Shown here: in pieces, positions 24,845 to 34,016 of the stretch
How the letters are laid out: each line of letters opens with the position of its first letter
Numbering within the stretch: position 1 is the first letter of the stretch
Source: Prolixibacteraceae bacterium
Lineage (GTDB): Bacteria > Bacteroidota > Bacteroidia > Bacteroidales > Prolixibacteraceae
Direction of reading: 5' to 3'
NCBI GenBank assembly: GCA_023229575.1
Contig: JALNYZ010000006.1
Span: forward strand, 1-64,000
Length of the DNA: 64,000 nt
Notes under the pieces: generated by a model
Databases searched by the model: none
What the model was told of the DNA's origin: nothing
The model's input: only the letters and a program-made list of their open reading frames with translations
Made by a program: the position numbers and the translations under genes

Positions 24845-24897
24845 ACTATATTTATAGTCACGCAATAGTTTTAATGATATTTAACTATTTTTTTAGT
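24845..24897. promoter_or_regulatory. Paired BlaI-type operators
   Basis: ACTATATTTATAGT (24845-24858) and ACTATTTTTTTAGT (24884-24897) are two 14-mers sharing ACTA/TAGT arms, 39 bp apart. A minus-strand -7-like TATAATTG lies just downstream and a TTG-type upstream element lies between the two sites, so the first dyad sits inside the promoter. Family BlaI operators are dyads of similar length; the assignment to this repressor is inference. Confidence 0.55.
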
Positions 24898-24959
24898 CAA
24901 TTGATGGGTCGCTTATGTCATTCTATTAATATTCAATGCTTTAAAATATGTGGGTGCGA

Positions 24960-25640
24960 TTTATAAACAGATTGCTTCACACATCGTTACTTTCCGATGA
25001 AAAATTGGGACAGGCTGTTCCTCCTACCAATGACAGTTTTTTCAATACTGTCATAAAGGGATTGTGCGACGTTGAAGATTATGAATATTTGAATAGTCGG
25101 TATGCTGTATATTTTGCTGATTATCGACAGATTGCTTCGTTCCCGATGAAAAATCGGGACAGGCTGTGCCTCTTCGCAATGACAGATTTTTATATTTTCC
25201 TGACTATCAACAGATTGCTTCGTAGTACCTCCTACCAATGACGGATTTTTGTAAACTGTCATAATTGGCATTGTGTGACGATCTATTATCAAATATTTTC
25301 ACAACTGGTTCGCTGTATATTTGACTGTAAATCAACAGATTGCTTCGTCGTTCCTCCTACCAATGACATATTTTGTAATATTCTGAAAATCAAATAAATG
25401 CAAAAATGTATTTAACAGCTTCATTATATGCAAATATTTTTTGTCATCTTCACATTGTGCCCAAAAAATTGGGTGGTGACTCGCAATGACGGTATGCTGT
25501 TGATTTTGTGAGGGTGGAGAGAAGGAGGCGGGCGGCGATTCTGCTATTACCGAAAACTGATGACCCGCCTCTTTCTCTCCACCCTCACCTCCAAAAAAAT
25601 GATCCGTCATTGCGATCCGCGAGGCACGAAGCGGGAAGCA
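24960..25640. repeat. Array of imperfect repeats in the blaI-SDR gap
   Basis: Most of the 986 bp gap (24803-25788) is imperfect repeats. A unit beginning CAGATTGCTTCGT and ending CCTCCTACCAATGACA occurs about four times (near 24966, 25128, 25209 and 25333), and GTCATAA..GGNATTGTGNGACG occurs twice. An inverted version, CCGTCATTGCG..GAAGCAATC, follows near 25605-25640. The units are diverged, so it is not a CRISPR array. No gene is evident. Confidence 0.7.
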
Positions 25641-25788
25641 ATCTTTTTAAAGTTCAAACTTTCATTTGATAATAATTTGTTTTTCAATTGCCAAATGGAA
25701 TACCCACATTATCATTTTCGTTTGTGTGAAAATTTTCTCATGGGTATTTCTTATGAAAAAAATGTACGCAAATAATTACTTTATACAA

Positions 25789-26559
25789 TTACAGTCTTGG
25801 TACAGACATCCCGCCATCTACCATTACCACCTGTCCGGTCGAATAGGGCATATTTCCCGTTGCCATGACAGCCGCCACCTTGCCTACATCATCGGGTACT
25901 CCCCATCTTGACTGGATGGCCATCCCGTTTTGAAACAGTGAATCGTATTTTTTCTGGACTCCCGAGGTCATATCGGTTCTGATCACCCCCGGCTGAATCT
26001 CATACACCGGAATGTCAAATTCCCCCATCCGGGTGGCCCACAATTTGGTGGCCATGGCAATACCGGCCTTTGAGATACAGTATTCGCCACGGTTGGTCGA
26101 TGCAAATGAAGCAGAAACCGAAGAGACATTGATGATGCAGAAAAATTCATCCGGCACCTGCTTCTTCGCTTCTATCATCTGATTGGCAATTAATTGGGTC
26201 AGGAAATAGGGACCCTGAAGGTTGACATGGAGCACCTGCTCGAAGCTTTCTTCGGTTGCATCCAGGATATCCCTTCGTTCGGACGGGGCTATGCCGGCAT
26301 TGTTTACCAGGACATTCACCTTGCCAAATCGCTTCAACACCGCACCAACGAGCTGCTGGCGGTCGGCGGTTTCAGATACATCGCTCCTGAAATAGGCCAC
26401 CTCACAGCCCAATTCGGCCAATTCTTCAAGCACAGATGCAACAGATGATTCCTCACGTTTTCCACTCAACGCCAGGTTAAATCCGGCTTTTGCCAGTTCA
26501 GTGGCGATGCCGAGTCCGATGCCACGGGTACCGCCGGTGATTAATGCGATCTTTTTCAT
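25789..26559 (-). CDS. Short-chain dehydrogenase/reductase
   Basis: A 256-residue classical SDR. The N-terminus has the cofactor motif TGGTRGIG; the middle has NNAG, and the catalytic YxxxK is YCISKAG, preceded by the serine in INVSSVSAS. The substrate is not determinable; the family covers 3-oxoacyl and sugar reductases. I chose ATG at 26559 (MKKIALITGG); the upstream extension translates repeat DNA. Its neighbour, beyond 440 bp of repeats, is a carbohydrate cassette on the same strand, so a role in sugar metabolism is plausible. Confidence 0.9.
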   Translation of the reverse strand: MKKIALITGGTRGIGLGIATELAKAGFNLALSGKREESSVASVLEELAELGCEVAYFRSDVSETADRQQLVGAVLKRFGKVNVLVNNAGIAPSERRDILDATEESFEQVLHVNLQGPYFLTQLIANQMIEAKKQVPDEFFCIINVSSVSASFASTNRGEYCISKAGIAMATKLWATRMGEFDIPVYEIQPGVIRTDMTSGVQKKYDSLFQNGMAIQSRWGVPDDVGKVAAVMATGNMPYSTGQVVMVDGGMSVPRL

Positions 26560-26995
26560 TTTCAAGTTTAACCACAAATTAACACAAATGAACACAAATT
26601 GTCTGAAGCAGGATTTACAGAATTATAGAATGAATAGAATTGGAAACATTTCGAACAAAATAAAACCTTCGAATCCCTCCTACCACAAATTACACAAAGG
26701 AACACAAATTGTCTGAAGCAGGATTTACAGAATTTCAGAATGAGCAGAATTGGGAAACAATTACACAGATTGAATTAATAACATATCTCTGTTTCTCTGT
26801 TTCAACTTTTAGGAGTGACTTTCCCCAAGTCCCTAAGTCTCCTAGTCCTTTTTCTCTGTTTCTCCGTTTCCCTATTTCCCTGTTTCCCTGTTTCCCTGTT
26901 TCAATATTTTGGAGTTCGTCCTAGTCGTCCCCTTCGTCCTAGTCCCCCAGTCTCCCTGTCCTTCCATTGCGTGCAAAATATTTTGGAGTCGCTTC
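26560..26995 (+). repeat. Composite intergenic repeat, copy R1
   Basis: Modules in order: a CTGAAGCAGGATTTACAGAA-type unit twice (about 26605 and 26716), a TTAGGAGTGAC..CTCCTAGTCC unit, a tract of CTGTTTCCCTGTTTC repeats, and GAGTTCGTCCTAGTCGTCCC. The reverse complement of the same modules in the same order lies at 34017-34395. It fills the gap between the SDR and oxidoreductase genes and has no gene of its own. Confidence 0.75.
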
Positions 26996-26999
26996 TCTT

Positions 27000-28157
27000 T
27001 CAAATCGGCGGAACCTCCACCCAGCACCGCTTCGCCCAGCTTTCCAGCCCTTTTTCGGCCAGTTGAACCCCTTTGGCCCCCTCTAGAAGCGTCCAACGGA
27101 AGGGTTCGTCTTTGACCACATGTTTGAGGAAGAGTTCCCATTCTACTTTGAAGGCATTCCCAAACGACTCCTGTTCAGGCACTCTTGACCATCCCTCGTA
27201 AAAATTAATCGGGCTCGGAATATCCGGATTCCAGACGGGCTTGGGCGTATTTCCATAATGCTGCGTCCAGCATTCGCGCAATCCGGCTACGGCAGAACCT
27301 TTGGTGCCATCGACCTGCAAGGTCAGCAGGTCGTCGCGGCGTACCCTTGTCGCCCAGGAGGAGTTGAAATGGGCAATGATCCCGCCTTCGAGTTCAAAAG
27401 TAGCATAGGCGGCATCGTCGGCCGTACATTTATAGACCTTGCCTTTCTCGTCGACCCTTTCGGGGATATGCGTGGCGCCAAGACAGAATAAACCCTTCAC
27501 ATTTCCGAAAAGATTATCGAGTACATACCTCCAGTGACAAAGCATGTCAATGATTATGCCGCCATCGTCTTCCTTCCGATAGTTCCAGCTGGGACGTTGA
27601 GCGGGGATATTGAATCCTTCGAAGACCCAGTATCCGAACTCTCCCCTGACGGACAGAATTTTACCGAAAAAATCGTTCTCCATGAGCCGTTTGAGCTTTA
27701 ACATTCCCGGCAGGAAAAGCTTATCCTGAACTACCCCGTGTTTGACGCCGGCCTTTTCGCACACCTCATAAAGCTCCAAAGCTGTTTTCGTATCGCTGGC
27801 TATGGGTTTTTCGCAATAGACATGCTTGCCTGCCCTGGCAGCCATTTTAACAGCTTCGGCACGGCGACCGGTAGTTTGCGCATCGAAATAGATCTGGTAG
27901 GATGGATCCTTCATGACTTCATCCAGGTTGGTGGTCCATTTTTCGACACCTGACATTTGAGCCAGCTTCCTGAGCTTTACTTCATCGCGGCCAACAAGAA
28001 CGGGATCAGGCATGATGAATTCCGCCGGGCCACATTGCACGCCGCCCTGTTTGATGATTTCGATGATGGAACGCATCAGGTGTTGGTTGGTTCCCATACG
28101 TCCGGTAACTCCATTCAGGATGATCCCAATTTTGTGGATGGTAATGTTTTCAGCCAT
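27000..28157 (-). CDS. Gfo/Idh/MocA-family oxidoreductase
   Basis: A 385-residue NAD(P)-dependent oxidoreductase. The N-terminal Rossmann domain contains ILNGVTGRMGTNQ, the middle has the characteristic CEKPIASD (lysine of the EKP motif), and the C-terminal alpha/beta domain follows. Members oxidise or reduce sugars, often on uronates or amino sugars. It is the first of three carbohydrate genes by position, but 178 bp separate it from the isomerase gene, so it may have its own promoter. Confidence 0.88.
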   Translation of the reverse strand: MAENITIHKIGIILNGVTGRMGTNQHLMRSIIEIIKQGGVQCGPAEFIMPDPVLVGRDEVKLRKLAQMSGVEKWTTNLDEVMKDPSYQIYFDAQTTGRRAEAVKMAARAGKHVYCEKPIASDTKTALELYEVCEKAGVKHGVVQDKLFLPGMLKLKRLMENDFFGKILSVRGEFGYWVFEGFNIPAQRPSWNYRKEDDGGIIIDMLCHWRYVLDNLFGNVKGLFCLGATHIPERVDEKGKVYKCTADDAAYATFELEGGIIAHFNSSWATRVRRDDLLTLQVDGTKGSAVAGLRECWTQHYGNTPKPVWNPDIPSPINFYEGWSRVPEQESFGNAFKVEWELFLKHVVKDEPFRWTLLEGAKGVQLAEKGLESWAKRCWVEVPPI

Positions 28158-28335
28158 ATATCAGAGAGTAAGAAAGTTTTCGTTGTCTTTTAACAAAATT
28201 ATAATTTCATTTTTCATAAACTATCGAAAATTTTGAAATTGGTTTCAAATCTTTCATGACTCGCAGGACGTTAAGGACATTTAGGCCAATTATCTTAGCC
28301 AATCGCCCATTCTCCCCTTCGCCCCCTCCTTCTAC

Positions 28336-29166
28336 CTACGTCTTTGTCAAATACGCTTCCTTAATCCTTTCGAGATAGGCTTTCTGATCGGTAGCCCAAT
28401 ATTTATCTGAAAAAATCTCTACTTCGTTGTATCCCCTGAAGCCGGCTTCTTCTACCCATGACCTGATTTCGGGAACATTGATACAGCCATCTCCCATCAG
28501 TCCGCGGTCATTCAGAAAATCCATAGTCGGTACATTCCAGTCGCAAACATGAAAGGCAAACAGGTTGTTGTGAGCGGCGCACCGATGAATTTCTTTCCGA
28601 AGATCCGGATCCCACCAGAGATGGTAAACATCTACAGCCACTCCAACCCATGCGGAATTGATCGCCTCAGCCAGATCGTTGGCCTGCCGGATGGTGTTGA
28701 TGGCCGAACGGTCTCTGGCATACATCGGGTGAAGCGGCTCGATAGATAGTTTTACGCCTGCACTTTGAGCTGAAGGTAGTATCTTCAGGATTCCATCGGC
28801 AATCTGGTCCCTCGATTTATCCAGCGACTGACCACCATCCGCACCGCAAACGAGCACAATCGAAGGCGCCCCAACTGCGGCAGCCTGTTCAATGGCAAAT
28901 AGATTGTCATCAATGGCAGTTTGACGTTTTTTCGGATCCACAGATGGGAAAAACCCACCACGGGCCAGTGACACCACCTCCATTTCAAATTCATTCAGCA
29001 ATTTTTTGACTTCTGCCAGATTTCTGTTTTCCAATACATTGCGCCAGATGGTAATCCCTTTGATACCTGCCGCTGCATAGTTTTTCACACACTCTTCGAT
29101 GTTCCAGGGCTTGGTCGTCAGCGTGTGGACGCAAAGTTTGGAGAGATCTTTTATTTCAGCTATCAT
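28336..29166 (-). CDS. TIM-barrel sugar phosphate isomerase/epimerase
   Basis: A 276-residue AP-endonuclease-2-type TIM barrel (xylose isomerase-like). Metal-binding residues are plausible in SIEPLHPMYA, VAVDVYHLWW and CDWNV. Family members interconvert sugars or act on inositol. The start codon overlaps the stop codon of the GH88 gene by 4 bp, so the two are translated as a unit. Substrate unknown. Confidence 0.85.
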   Translation of the reverse strand: MIAEIKDLSKLCVHTLTTKPWNIEECVKNYAAAGIKGITIWRNVLENRNLAEVKKLLNEFEMEVVSLARGGFFPSVDPKKRQTAIDDNLFAIEQAAAVGAPSIVLVCGADGGQSLDKSRDQIADGILKILPSAQSAGVKLSIEPLHPMYARDRSAINTIRQANDLAEAINSAWVGVAVDVYHLWWDPDLRKEIHRCAAHNNLFAFHVCDWNVPTMDFLNDRGLMGDGCINVPEIRSWVEEAGFRGYNEVEIFSDKYWATDQKAYLERIKEAYLTKT

Positions 29167-30548
29167 GGCTCGGTTATTCCATTAAAGAAGGTATAGTAGG
29201 GTTCCCCGGAAATGATCCTGGTCAGATACATAGCGGCTTCCCGTATATGGTAATCGCCCCACATGCTCGATTCATTGCATGGGATCTTGTACCCTTCCGG
29301 GATGAAGTCCCAGCCATTCGGTCGGTGGTAAACCGAGTGGAGCAATATCCCCTGATGACCAGGTTCAGTTGACAAATAAGGCTCTTCCAGTAACCTGGAT
29401 GCCACGGTCAGGCCGGCCTGCCAGTAGCGATTTCCTTCCTCCTGCTTTCCCTGAAGTTTCAAATATTGCCCAAGACGCAGCAACCCCTGCACACCGATGG
29501 CCGCTGCAGAACTGTCGACCGGCTCAAAATCATTGAATGGATCGGCCTTCCTGGTAAGCCAACCATCGAGATGGACAAGTCCGGGGGCGCCGGTGTCCCA
29601 GTAAGGAATACCATCGGTGGACGTGTGATCGAGGTAGAAATCGCAGGTTGCCCTGGCGCCTTTTAGCAAAGTACTGATAATCTGATCCTTACTGCTTCCA
29701 TCTTTGAATTCAGTTTCCGGTAGTGACTGCAAAAACTCCAGCTCTTCGGCAAATCCAACCATCGCCCAGGCCAGTCCGCGGGTCCAGGTGGTGAAGCCTG
29801 AATATCCCTGCTGCGAATTCGGACAGCGATAATTCCCGTCGTTTGGATTGAAGATAGATTCGTGGGCGGTTCTTCCCCAAACATCATAACAATCGCGGCC
29901 TTCGCCGTAATAAACTGCGTATTTCGCGGTAGCCAGAAGATGATCCGTTGCCCGCCGAAAGAGGGAGGTATGCTTGTCATTTTCGCCGGGAAGGTAGTGG
30001 CCCAACCGGTGGGCCATCATCAAAATCCTGCATGAACGGATGGTGTCGACAAACAGGGAGTGTGGCCCGTTGAAAGAGTAGATAAAGCCTCCATCGGACG
30101 TTTTGGTCCACCGGTTGGCCTGAACTGCCCCCGAAGCTTTGAGCGCCAGTTCGTAGAAATTTTTCTCCCATTCGTCGAAGGGAATTTTGCCCTCCTTCAT
30201 CAGTCGGTGCAGGTTTCCGTAAGTGCTGATGTTGTTAAATCCGTGGTCATGCACCCCGACATGGCTGATATGAGGGGCCATGGCTTGAACCGTGTTTCGC
30301 CGGCCGATTTCCAGGAAAGATTCGTCGCCGGTGGCATCAAATTGAAGGATGGCCGAACCAAACTGGAATCCCTGGGTCCATTCCGTCCATCCGCGGGTGG
30401 TGTATTTTCCTTTTTTGGTAAAGACCGGGGCGCCGAATGAAGCGTCGTATTCCTTTTCGATGCTTTTGATCTTCTCTCCGGATAATTTCCAGAAGTGGCC
30501 GAGTTTTTCTTTAAGATCAGCGGGTTTAATATGGTAATTTATAATCAT
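29163..30548 (-). CDS. Glycoside hydrolase family 88 (unsaturated uronyl hydrolase-like)
   Basis: A 461-residue protein with the (alpha/alpha)6 barrel sequence pattern of GH88 hydrolases that remove unsaturated uronic acids from oligosaccharides. Segments such as TRGLAWAMVGFAEE, SSAAAIGVQGLLRL and NESSMWGDYHIREAAMYL are typical; the aspartates in these repeats are the candidate catalytic residues. There is no signal peptide, so it acts inside the cell on imported fragments. ATG at 30548 is chosen; one 18 bp upstream is possible. It is coupled to the isomerase downstream. Confidence 0.88.
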   Translation of the reverse strand: MIINYHIKPADLKEKLGHFWKLSGEKIKSIEKEYDASFGAPVFTKKGKYTTRGWTEWTQGFQFGSAILQFDATGDESFLEIGRRNTVQAMAPHISHVGVHDHGFNNISTYGNLHRLMKEGKIPFDEWEKNFYELALKASGAVQANRWTKTSDGGFIYSFNGPHSLFVDTIRSCRILMMAHRLGHYLPGENDKHTSLFRRATDHLLATAKYAVYYGEGRDCYDVWGRTAHESIFNPNDGNYRCPNSQQGYSGFTTWTRGLAWAMVGFAEELEFLQSLPETEFKDGSSKDQIISTLLKGARATCDFYLDHTSTDGIPYWDTGAPGLVHLDGWLTRKADPFNDFEPVDSSAAAIGVQGLLRLGQYLKLQGKQEEGNRYWQAGLTVASRLLEEPYLSTEPGHQGILLHSVYHRPNGWDFIPEGYKIPCNESSMWGDYHIREAAMYLTRIISGEPYYTFFNGITEP

Positions 30549-30619
30549 ATAGCGATAAATTATCAAAAAAACTTAAAGTTAAGAAAAATCTTGGTGTAAT
30601 CTTTGTGATTATGCAATAT

Positions 30620-31189
30620 TCAGACCTTTACCGAACCGCGGAAACCCCTGGCGCCATAGTAAGATTCTGCACCGTTGTGATACACGAAGACATGGTCGTA
30701 GCGACGATCACAAAAGATGGCGCCACCGAGTTTTCTAATCTCAGCAGGCGTTTTCACCCAGCTAGATGTTTTCGTATCGAAATTTCCAAGTTTCTGTAAC
30801 TCCCGATATTCTTCTTCCGTCAAAAGTTCAATGCCCATGTCAGCGGCCATATCAACAGCGGTATTTTCAGGTTTGTATTCTTTCCTCAATTCCAGCGCTT
30901 CGCGGTCATAACAAAAACTTCTGCGGCCTTTGGGACTTTCAGCTGAACAATCATAAAAAATGTATTCGCCCGTCTTTTTATCGTACCCTACAACATCAGG
31001 TTCACCGCCGGTTCTCTCCATTTCAAAGAGCGACCACAGTTTTTTCCCCAGGGACACAGAGTCCAGTCTTGCTCGCACTCCATCCCATGAAAGGTCATTA
31101 TGGAGGTTCATGTTTGACTTAAAACGGGCTTTTAATGCTCCGATTAATTCTTCTCGCTGTTGTGGTGACAACTCCTTTTTATTTTCCAT
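30620..31189 (-). CDS. DUF4256 family protein
   Basis: A 189-residue soluble protein whose whole length matches the DUF4256 pattern: GGEPDVVGYDKKTGEY, DCSAESPKGRRSFCYDREA, and a C-terminal AESYYGARGFRG segment. Function unknown. It stands alone, bordered downstream by the GH88 gene and upstream by an attC-like palindromic segment. Confidence 0.85.
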   Translation of the reverse strand: MENKKELSPQQREELIGALKARFKSNMNLHNDLSWDGVRARLDSVSLGKKLWSLFEMERTGGEPDVVGYDKKTGEYIFYDCSAESPKGRRSFCYDREALELRKEYKPENTAVDMAADMGIELLTEEEYRELQKLGNFDTKTSSWVKTPAEIRKLGGAIFCDRRYDHVFVYHNGAESYYGARGFRGSVKV

Positions 31190-31276
31190 TGAGCTAATGT
31201 GTTGAATTGATTTGATTACAAGGTCTTGCTATTGATCTTGTGCTGGTCGGGCTGAGCGAGCGTTTAGCCTCGCTGC

Positions 31277-31406
31277 TAACGGTTGTCGCTATGGCAAGTA
31301 AGGGATTTCGGAGCATCAAAATTTTCAACCAAAACGAAAAGCTGGTGCGAGATTTAAGCCATCCAATCCACCTAAACCCTTATTGGCCATAGCGTTTGTT
31401 ATAAGC
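31277..31406. repeat. attC-like imperfect inverted repeat
   Basis: CGCTATGGC (31287-31295) and GCCATAGCG (31386-31394) pair perfectly. Next to them AGTAAGGG and CCCTTATT pair with one mismatch. Outer TAAC (31277) and GTTATAAGC (31398-31406) resemble integron attC core ends. The loop is about 72 bases. GCTTATAAC also occurs at about 32447, beyond the nuclease gene, bracketing that gene. Confidence 0.5.
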
Positions 31407-31415
31407 ATGTGCGTT

Positions 31416-32408
31416 TTATTCTATAATAATTCTAAATGTCTTTACTTCGAGGTCATTTACAGCAGAAGCAGAATATATCAACTTCTCATCTTTCTGTCCA
31501 CAAATAATTATGCCTCTTACTTTTTGTCCTTCTTTTACTAAATGTTTTCGAACATATCCCATATATCCTGTAATCTGGTCAATTACCGAACTTTTAGGTG
31601 CGTCATACTTTTTTAATTCTATTACAACAAAATCATTATTCTGATCCGAACATAAAATATCAATTCTACCAACTGGCTTTACTGTAAGCTGTCTCTGGAT
31701 TAATTTCAATCCTGGCTCAATATCAGTCAACCTTTCCACTATTATATTCTCCAAATTTCTTTCTGAAATTGTCTGACTGCTGTCAATGTAGCTTGATTCT
31801 GAATGTGTGTCAGACGGAAATGACTTCTTATTTTGTTTTGAACGATATGAATTTATTGATTCTTCGAGTAAATTTTTAATATTATAGAAGGTTGTGTCAT
31901 CAACGACTGGTTTTTTTATTGTGACTTGTAACTTTGATCTATCTTTTATCATATCTGTACGTACATTGGCCTCTCTGATGTCAGAAGCATGAAATTCCTC
32001 TTCAATTTCATAGATTCTAAGAAGTACAATACGATATTTTGAAGGATCGCCTTTTGCATCTTTGAAACGTGCATATGGTGCTTCTGGCAACCAAATGTCA
32101 AACAATCCATTATTACAGAGAGTATTCCATAACTCTATTTTATTCTCTATAAAATATTCCTCCACAAAATCAGCGATGTACTTAATTCTTAAAGGAGAAC
32201 TATCATAGTTCAGGTCATAACCAATTTTACTGAGAGGAAATTTTGCAGGATGTTTATAATAAGTAATCAACATCGGAAAATTCTTATTAAGCATTTCGCA
32301 ATAGATTGTCTGATGAATTAATTTCCCGTCTTTTTCAAAACCATTAATAAATGCCTTTGCATTTGATCTGTGTAGTTTAAAACATTTTTCTTTGATTATC
32401 GTTTGCAT
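31416..32408 (-). CDS. NucS-like PD-(D/E)XK nuclease-domain protein
   Basis: A 330-residue protein. The C-terminal 110 residues resemble the NucS/EndoMS nuclease: ERNLENIIVERLTDIEPGL, then VGRIDILC (aspartate), then VVIELKK (glutamate and lysine) and QITGYMGYVR, the PD-(D/E)XK order. The N-terminal two thirds is an unidentified domain. Single-gene setting between repeat elements suggests horizontal acquisition; DNA repair or defence are both possible. It starts at an ATG with a weak upstream region. Confidence 0.75.
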   Translation of the reverse strand: MQTIIKEKCFKLHRSNAKAFINGFEKDGKLIHQTIYCEMLNKNFPMLITYYKHPAKFPLSKIGYDLNYDSSPLRIKYIADFVEEYFIENKIELWNTLCNNGLFDIWLPEAPYARFKDAKGDPSKYRIVLLRIYEIEEEFHASDIREANVRTDMIKDRSKLQVTIKKPVVDDTTFYNIKNLLEESINSYRSKQNKKSFPSDTHSESSYIDSSQTISERNLENIIVERLTDIEPGLKLIQRQLTVKPVGRIDILCSDQNNDFVVIELKKYDAPKSSVIDQITGYMGYVRKHLVKEGQKVRGIIICGQKDEKLIYSASAVNDLEVKTFRIIIE

Positions 32409-32600
32409 AATTTCAGATTTTAGATTTGTAGTGCTCTCGCATTGCTTATAACTCGTTTATAAAAAGGGTAAAGCAATATATAGCCCATGAACGGTTTCCG
32501 GCTATGTACAGCCATGGTCAGTTTTACTTTACCAAGATAAGAATTAACCTTTTACAAATTACCTGAACTTTTGAAAAATTTCTTTTCAATATAAACAATT

Positions 32601-32620
32601 TGTAACTAATAATAGTTACA
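32601..32620. promoter_or_regulatory. Inverted repeat operator overlapping the hicAB promoter
   Basis: TGTAACTA and TAGTTACA form a perfect 8 bp inverted repeat with a 4-base spacer. It overlaps a TACATTTG (TAnnTTTG) -7 box at 32617-32624, 19 bp before the toxin start, which fits autorepression by a HicB-type antitoxin. Confidence 0.6.
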
Positions 32621-32642
32621 TTTGTATTGCAAATGGGTATGA

Positions 32643-32900
32643 ATGGGGACAAAGGAAAAACTGGTAGAACGTTTTAAAAGACAACCCAAAGATTTTACGT
32701 TTAATGAATTAACGCGTCTGTTTCAAATTCTTGGGTTTGAGATGAGCCATAAAGGAAAAACATCCGGTTCGCGTGTTGAGTTTATCAATAACGAAAAAGA
32801 TCTCTCCTATGGCGCTCATAAACCACACCCCGACAGCGCGATAAAAAGCTATGTAATGAAGCAAGTCCTGGAATTTCTAACATCAAACAAAATTATATAA
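32643..32900 (+). CDS. hicA: HicA-family toxin
   Basis: An 85-residue protein with the HicA double-stranded-RNA-binding-like fold: FNELTRLFQILGFEMSHKGK then SGSRVEF and the catalytic histidine region KPHPDSAIKSY. HicA toxins cleave mRNA. It is 8 bp upstream of hicB, the usual toxin-first order. The inverted repeat upstream would be the HicB binding site. Confidence 0.87.
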   Translation: MGTKEKLVERFKRQPKDFTFNELTRLFQILGFEMSHKGKTSGSRVEFINNEKDLSYGAHKPHPDSAIKSYVMKQVLEFLTSNKII

Positions 32901-32908
32901 CGCTCATT

Positions 32909-33253
32909 ATGGGAACTTTAAAATACAAAGGCTATTCAGGATCCGTTGAATTCAGCGAAGAAGACAACTGCCTGTTTGGCAAGATAATCGGCATGAGCAA
33001 GAACGTCATTACTTACGAAGGCAAAACAGTTGAGGAGTTGAAAGCTGATTTTGAGGCCGGCATTGACTTATACCTCGAAAGTTGCAAAGAGATGGGGATA
33101 AAACCCCAAAAACCTTACAGCGGATCGCTGAACATCCGGATTCCATCTGAGATACACAGTCAATTGGCACTAAAAGCACAGATGACCGGACGTTCGATCA
33201 ATGCGATTATCAAAGATCTGCTTACAAATCAGCAAAACCTGTTAAACGCATAA
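32909..33253 (+). CDS. hicB: HicB-family antitoxin
   Basis: A 114-residue antitoxin. The N-terminal half is a partial RNase-H-like fold (YSGSVEFSEEDNCLFGKI, VEELKADFEAGIDLYLE); the C-terminal half is a ribbon-helix-helix DNA-binding domain (SGSLNIRIPSEIHSQLALKA, GRSINAIIKDLL). It neutralises HicA and probably represses the operon. Confidence 0.87.
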   Translation: MGTLKYKGYSGSVEFSEEDNCLFGKIIGMSKNVITYEGKTVEELKADFEAGIDLYLESCKEMGIKPQKPYSGSLNIRIPSEIHSQLALKAQMTGRSINAIIKDLLTNQQNLLNA

Positions 33254-33567
33254 CATCTCGCGTCTCAGGGATTGGCGATGATGTAGCTTGCAAGTTGACC
33301 CTTCGACAAGCTCAGGGACCGACTGATGTTGATACTTATTTTTCGACCTTTCGACTGGCTCAAGGAGTCTTTTCAAATATTATATTTAACCACTCGCCCC
33401 TTCTCCCCCTTCGACAGGCTCAGGGACCACTTCATCTGGTCGCCCCCTCTGTTTCAGGTTTCTTCCTTTTTCTTCGGAAGAAAAGTCACAACCACATTCG
33501 ACGAAAAATCTTGATAACCAACAAATCTTTCCTAATTTCACCTTAATTTGTAATTCGTTATTAATTC
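33254..33567. repeat. Gap with CTTCGACAGGCTCAGGGACC-type repeats
   Basis: About 314 bp with no gene. It has three copies, two close and one diverged, of CCCTTCGACARGCTCAGGGACC (about 33296-33317, 33346-33367 and 33409-33430), the same palindrome as in the 3.9 kb repeat. Confidence 0.6.
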
Positions 33568-34014
33568 ATGCTCTACAACAACAAAAAGCATCTCTCCTCC
33601 CTCAAAAACAACCTGATGGTTTCGGGCCTGGTGTTACTCCTGACCATGTCTATTGCTGTTTTTTTTCAACAATTTGTGATCGTTCTGATCCTGGCCTGTC
33701 TTTTAATTACCGGACTAATACTTAACAGGATACTAAATTTTAACTATGTGCGCTTTCAGCATGAAAACAACAAAGTATTGATCAGGTACTATGCCCTGTT
33801 TTCAGTCGACAGGAGCTACGAATCCGTTGAATTTCCAACAGCTTCCCTGCGAAAGGTCAAAGTCAAAAAATATCTCTTCGGACTGAAATGGGACCTTCAC
33901 CTTACCGTCAAACTAAAGCAGGGAATGGCAAGTTACCCGGCAATTTGCCTCTCCGCAGTGCCCTTTAAAGAGAGGAAGTTATTGGTGGAGGAGCTTATGG
34001 GGGTGATAAAATGA
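33568..34014 (+). CDS. Small membrane protein with two N-terminal helices and PH-like tail
   Basis: A 148-residue protein. Residues 14-60 form two membrane helices (VLLLTMSIAVFFQQF, IVLILACLLITGLIL). The rest is a soluble beta-rich domain (VRFQHENNKVLIRYYAL, ASLRKVKVKKYLFG) that could be a bacterial PH-like domain. No homolog recognised. It lies between two repeat regions and on the opposite strand to its neighbours. Confidence 0.6.
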   Translation: MLYNNKKHLSSLKNNLMVSGLVLLLTMSIAVFFQQFVIVLILACLLITGLILNRILNFNYVRFQHENNKVLIRYYALFSVDRSYESVEFPTASLRKVKVKKYLFGLKWDLHLTVKLKQGMASYPAICLSAVPFKERKLLVEELMGVIK

Positions 34015-34016
34015 AA

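Noticed and set aside
24960..25400. CRISPR array
   Set aside because: The units are diverged, unequal in spacing, and include inverted copies; there is no cas gene nearby.
26815..27141. Open frames in the CTGTTTCCC tract
   Set aside because: Low-complexity repeat DNA with no homology; the same tract recurs inverted at 34 kb.
31190..31276. Promoter or small gene near DUF4256
   Set aside because: No start codon or -7 box stood out; the region reads as part of the repeat border.
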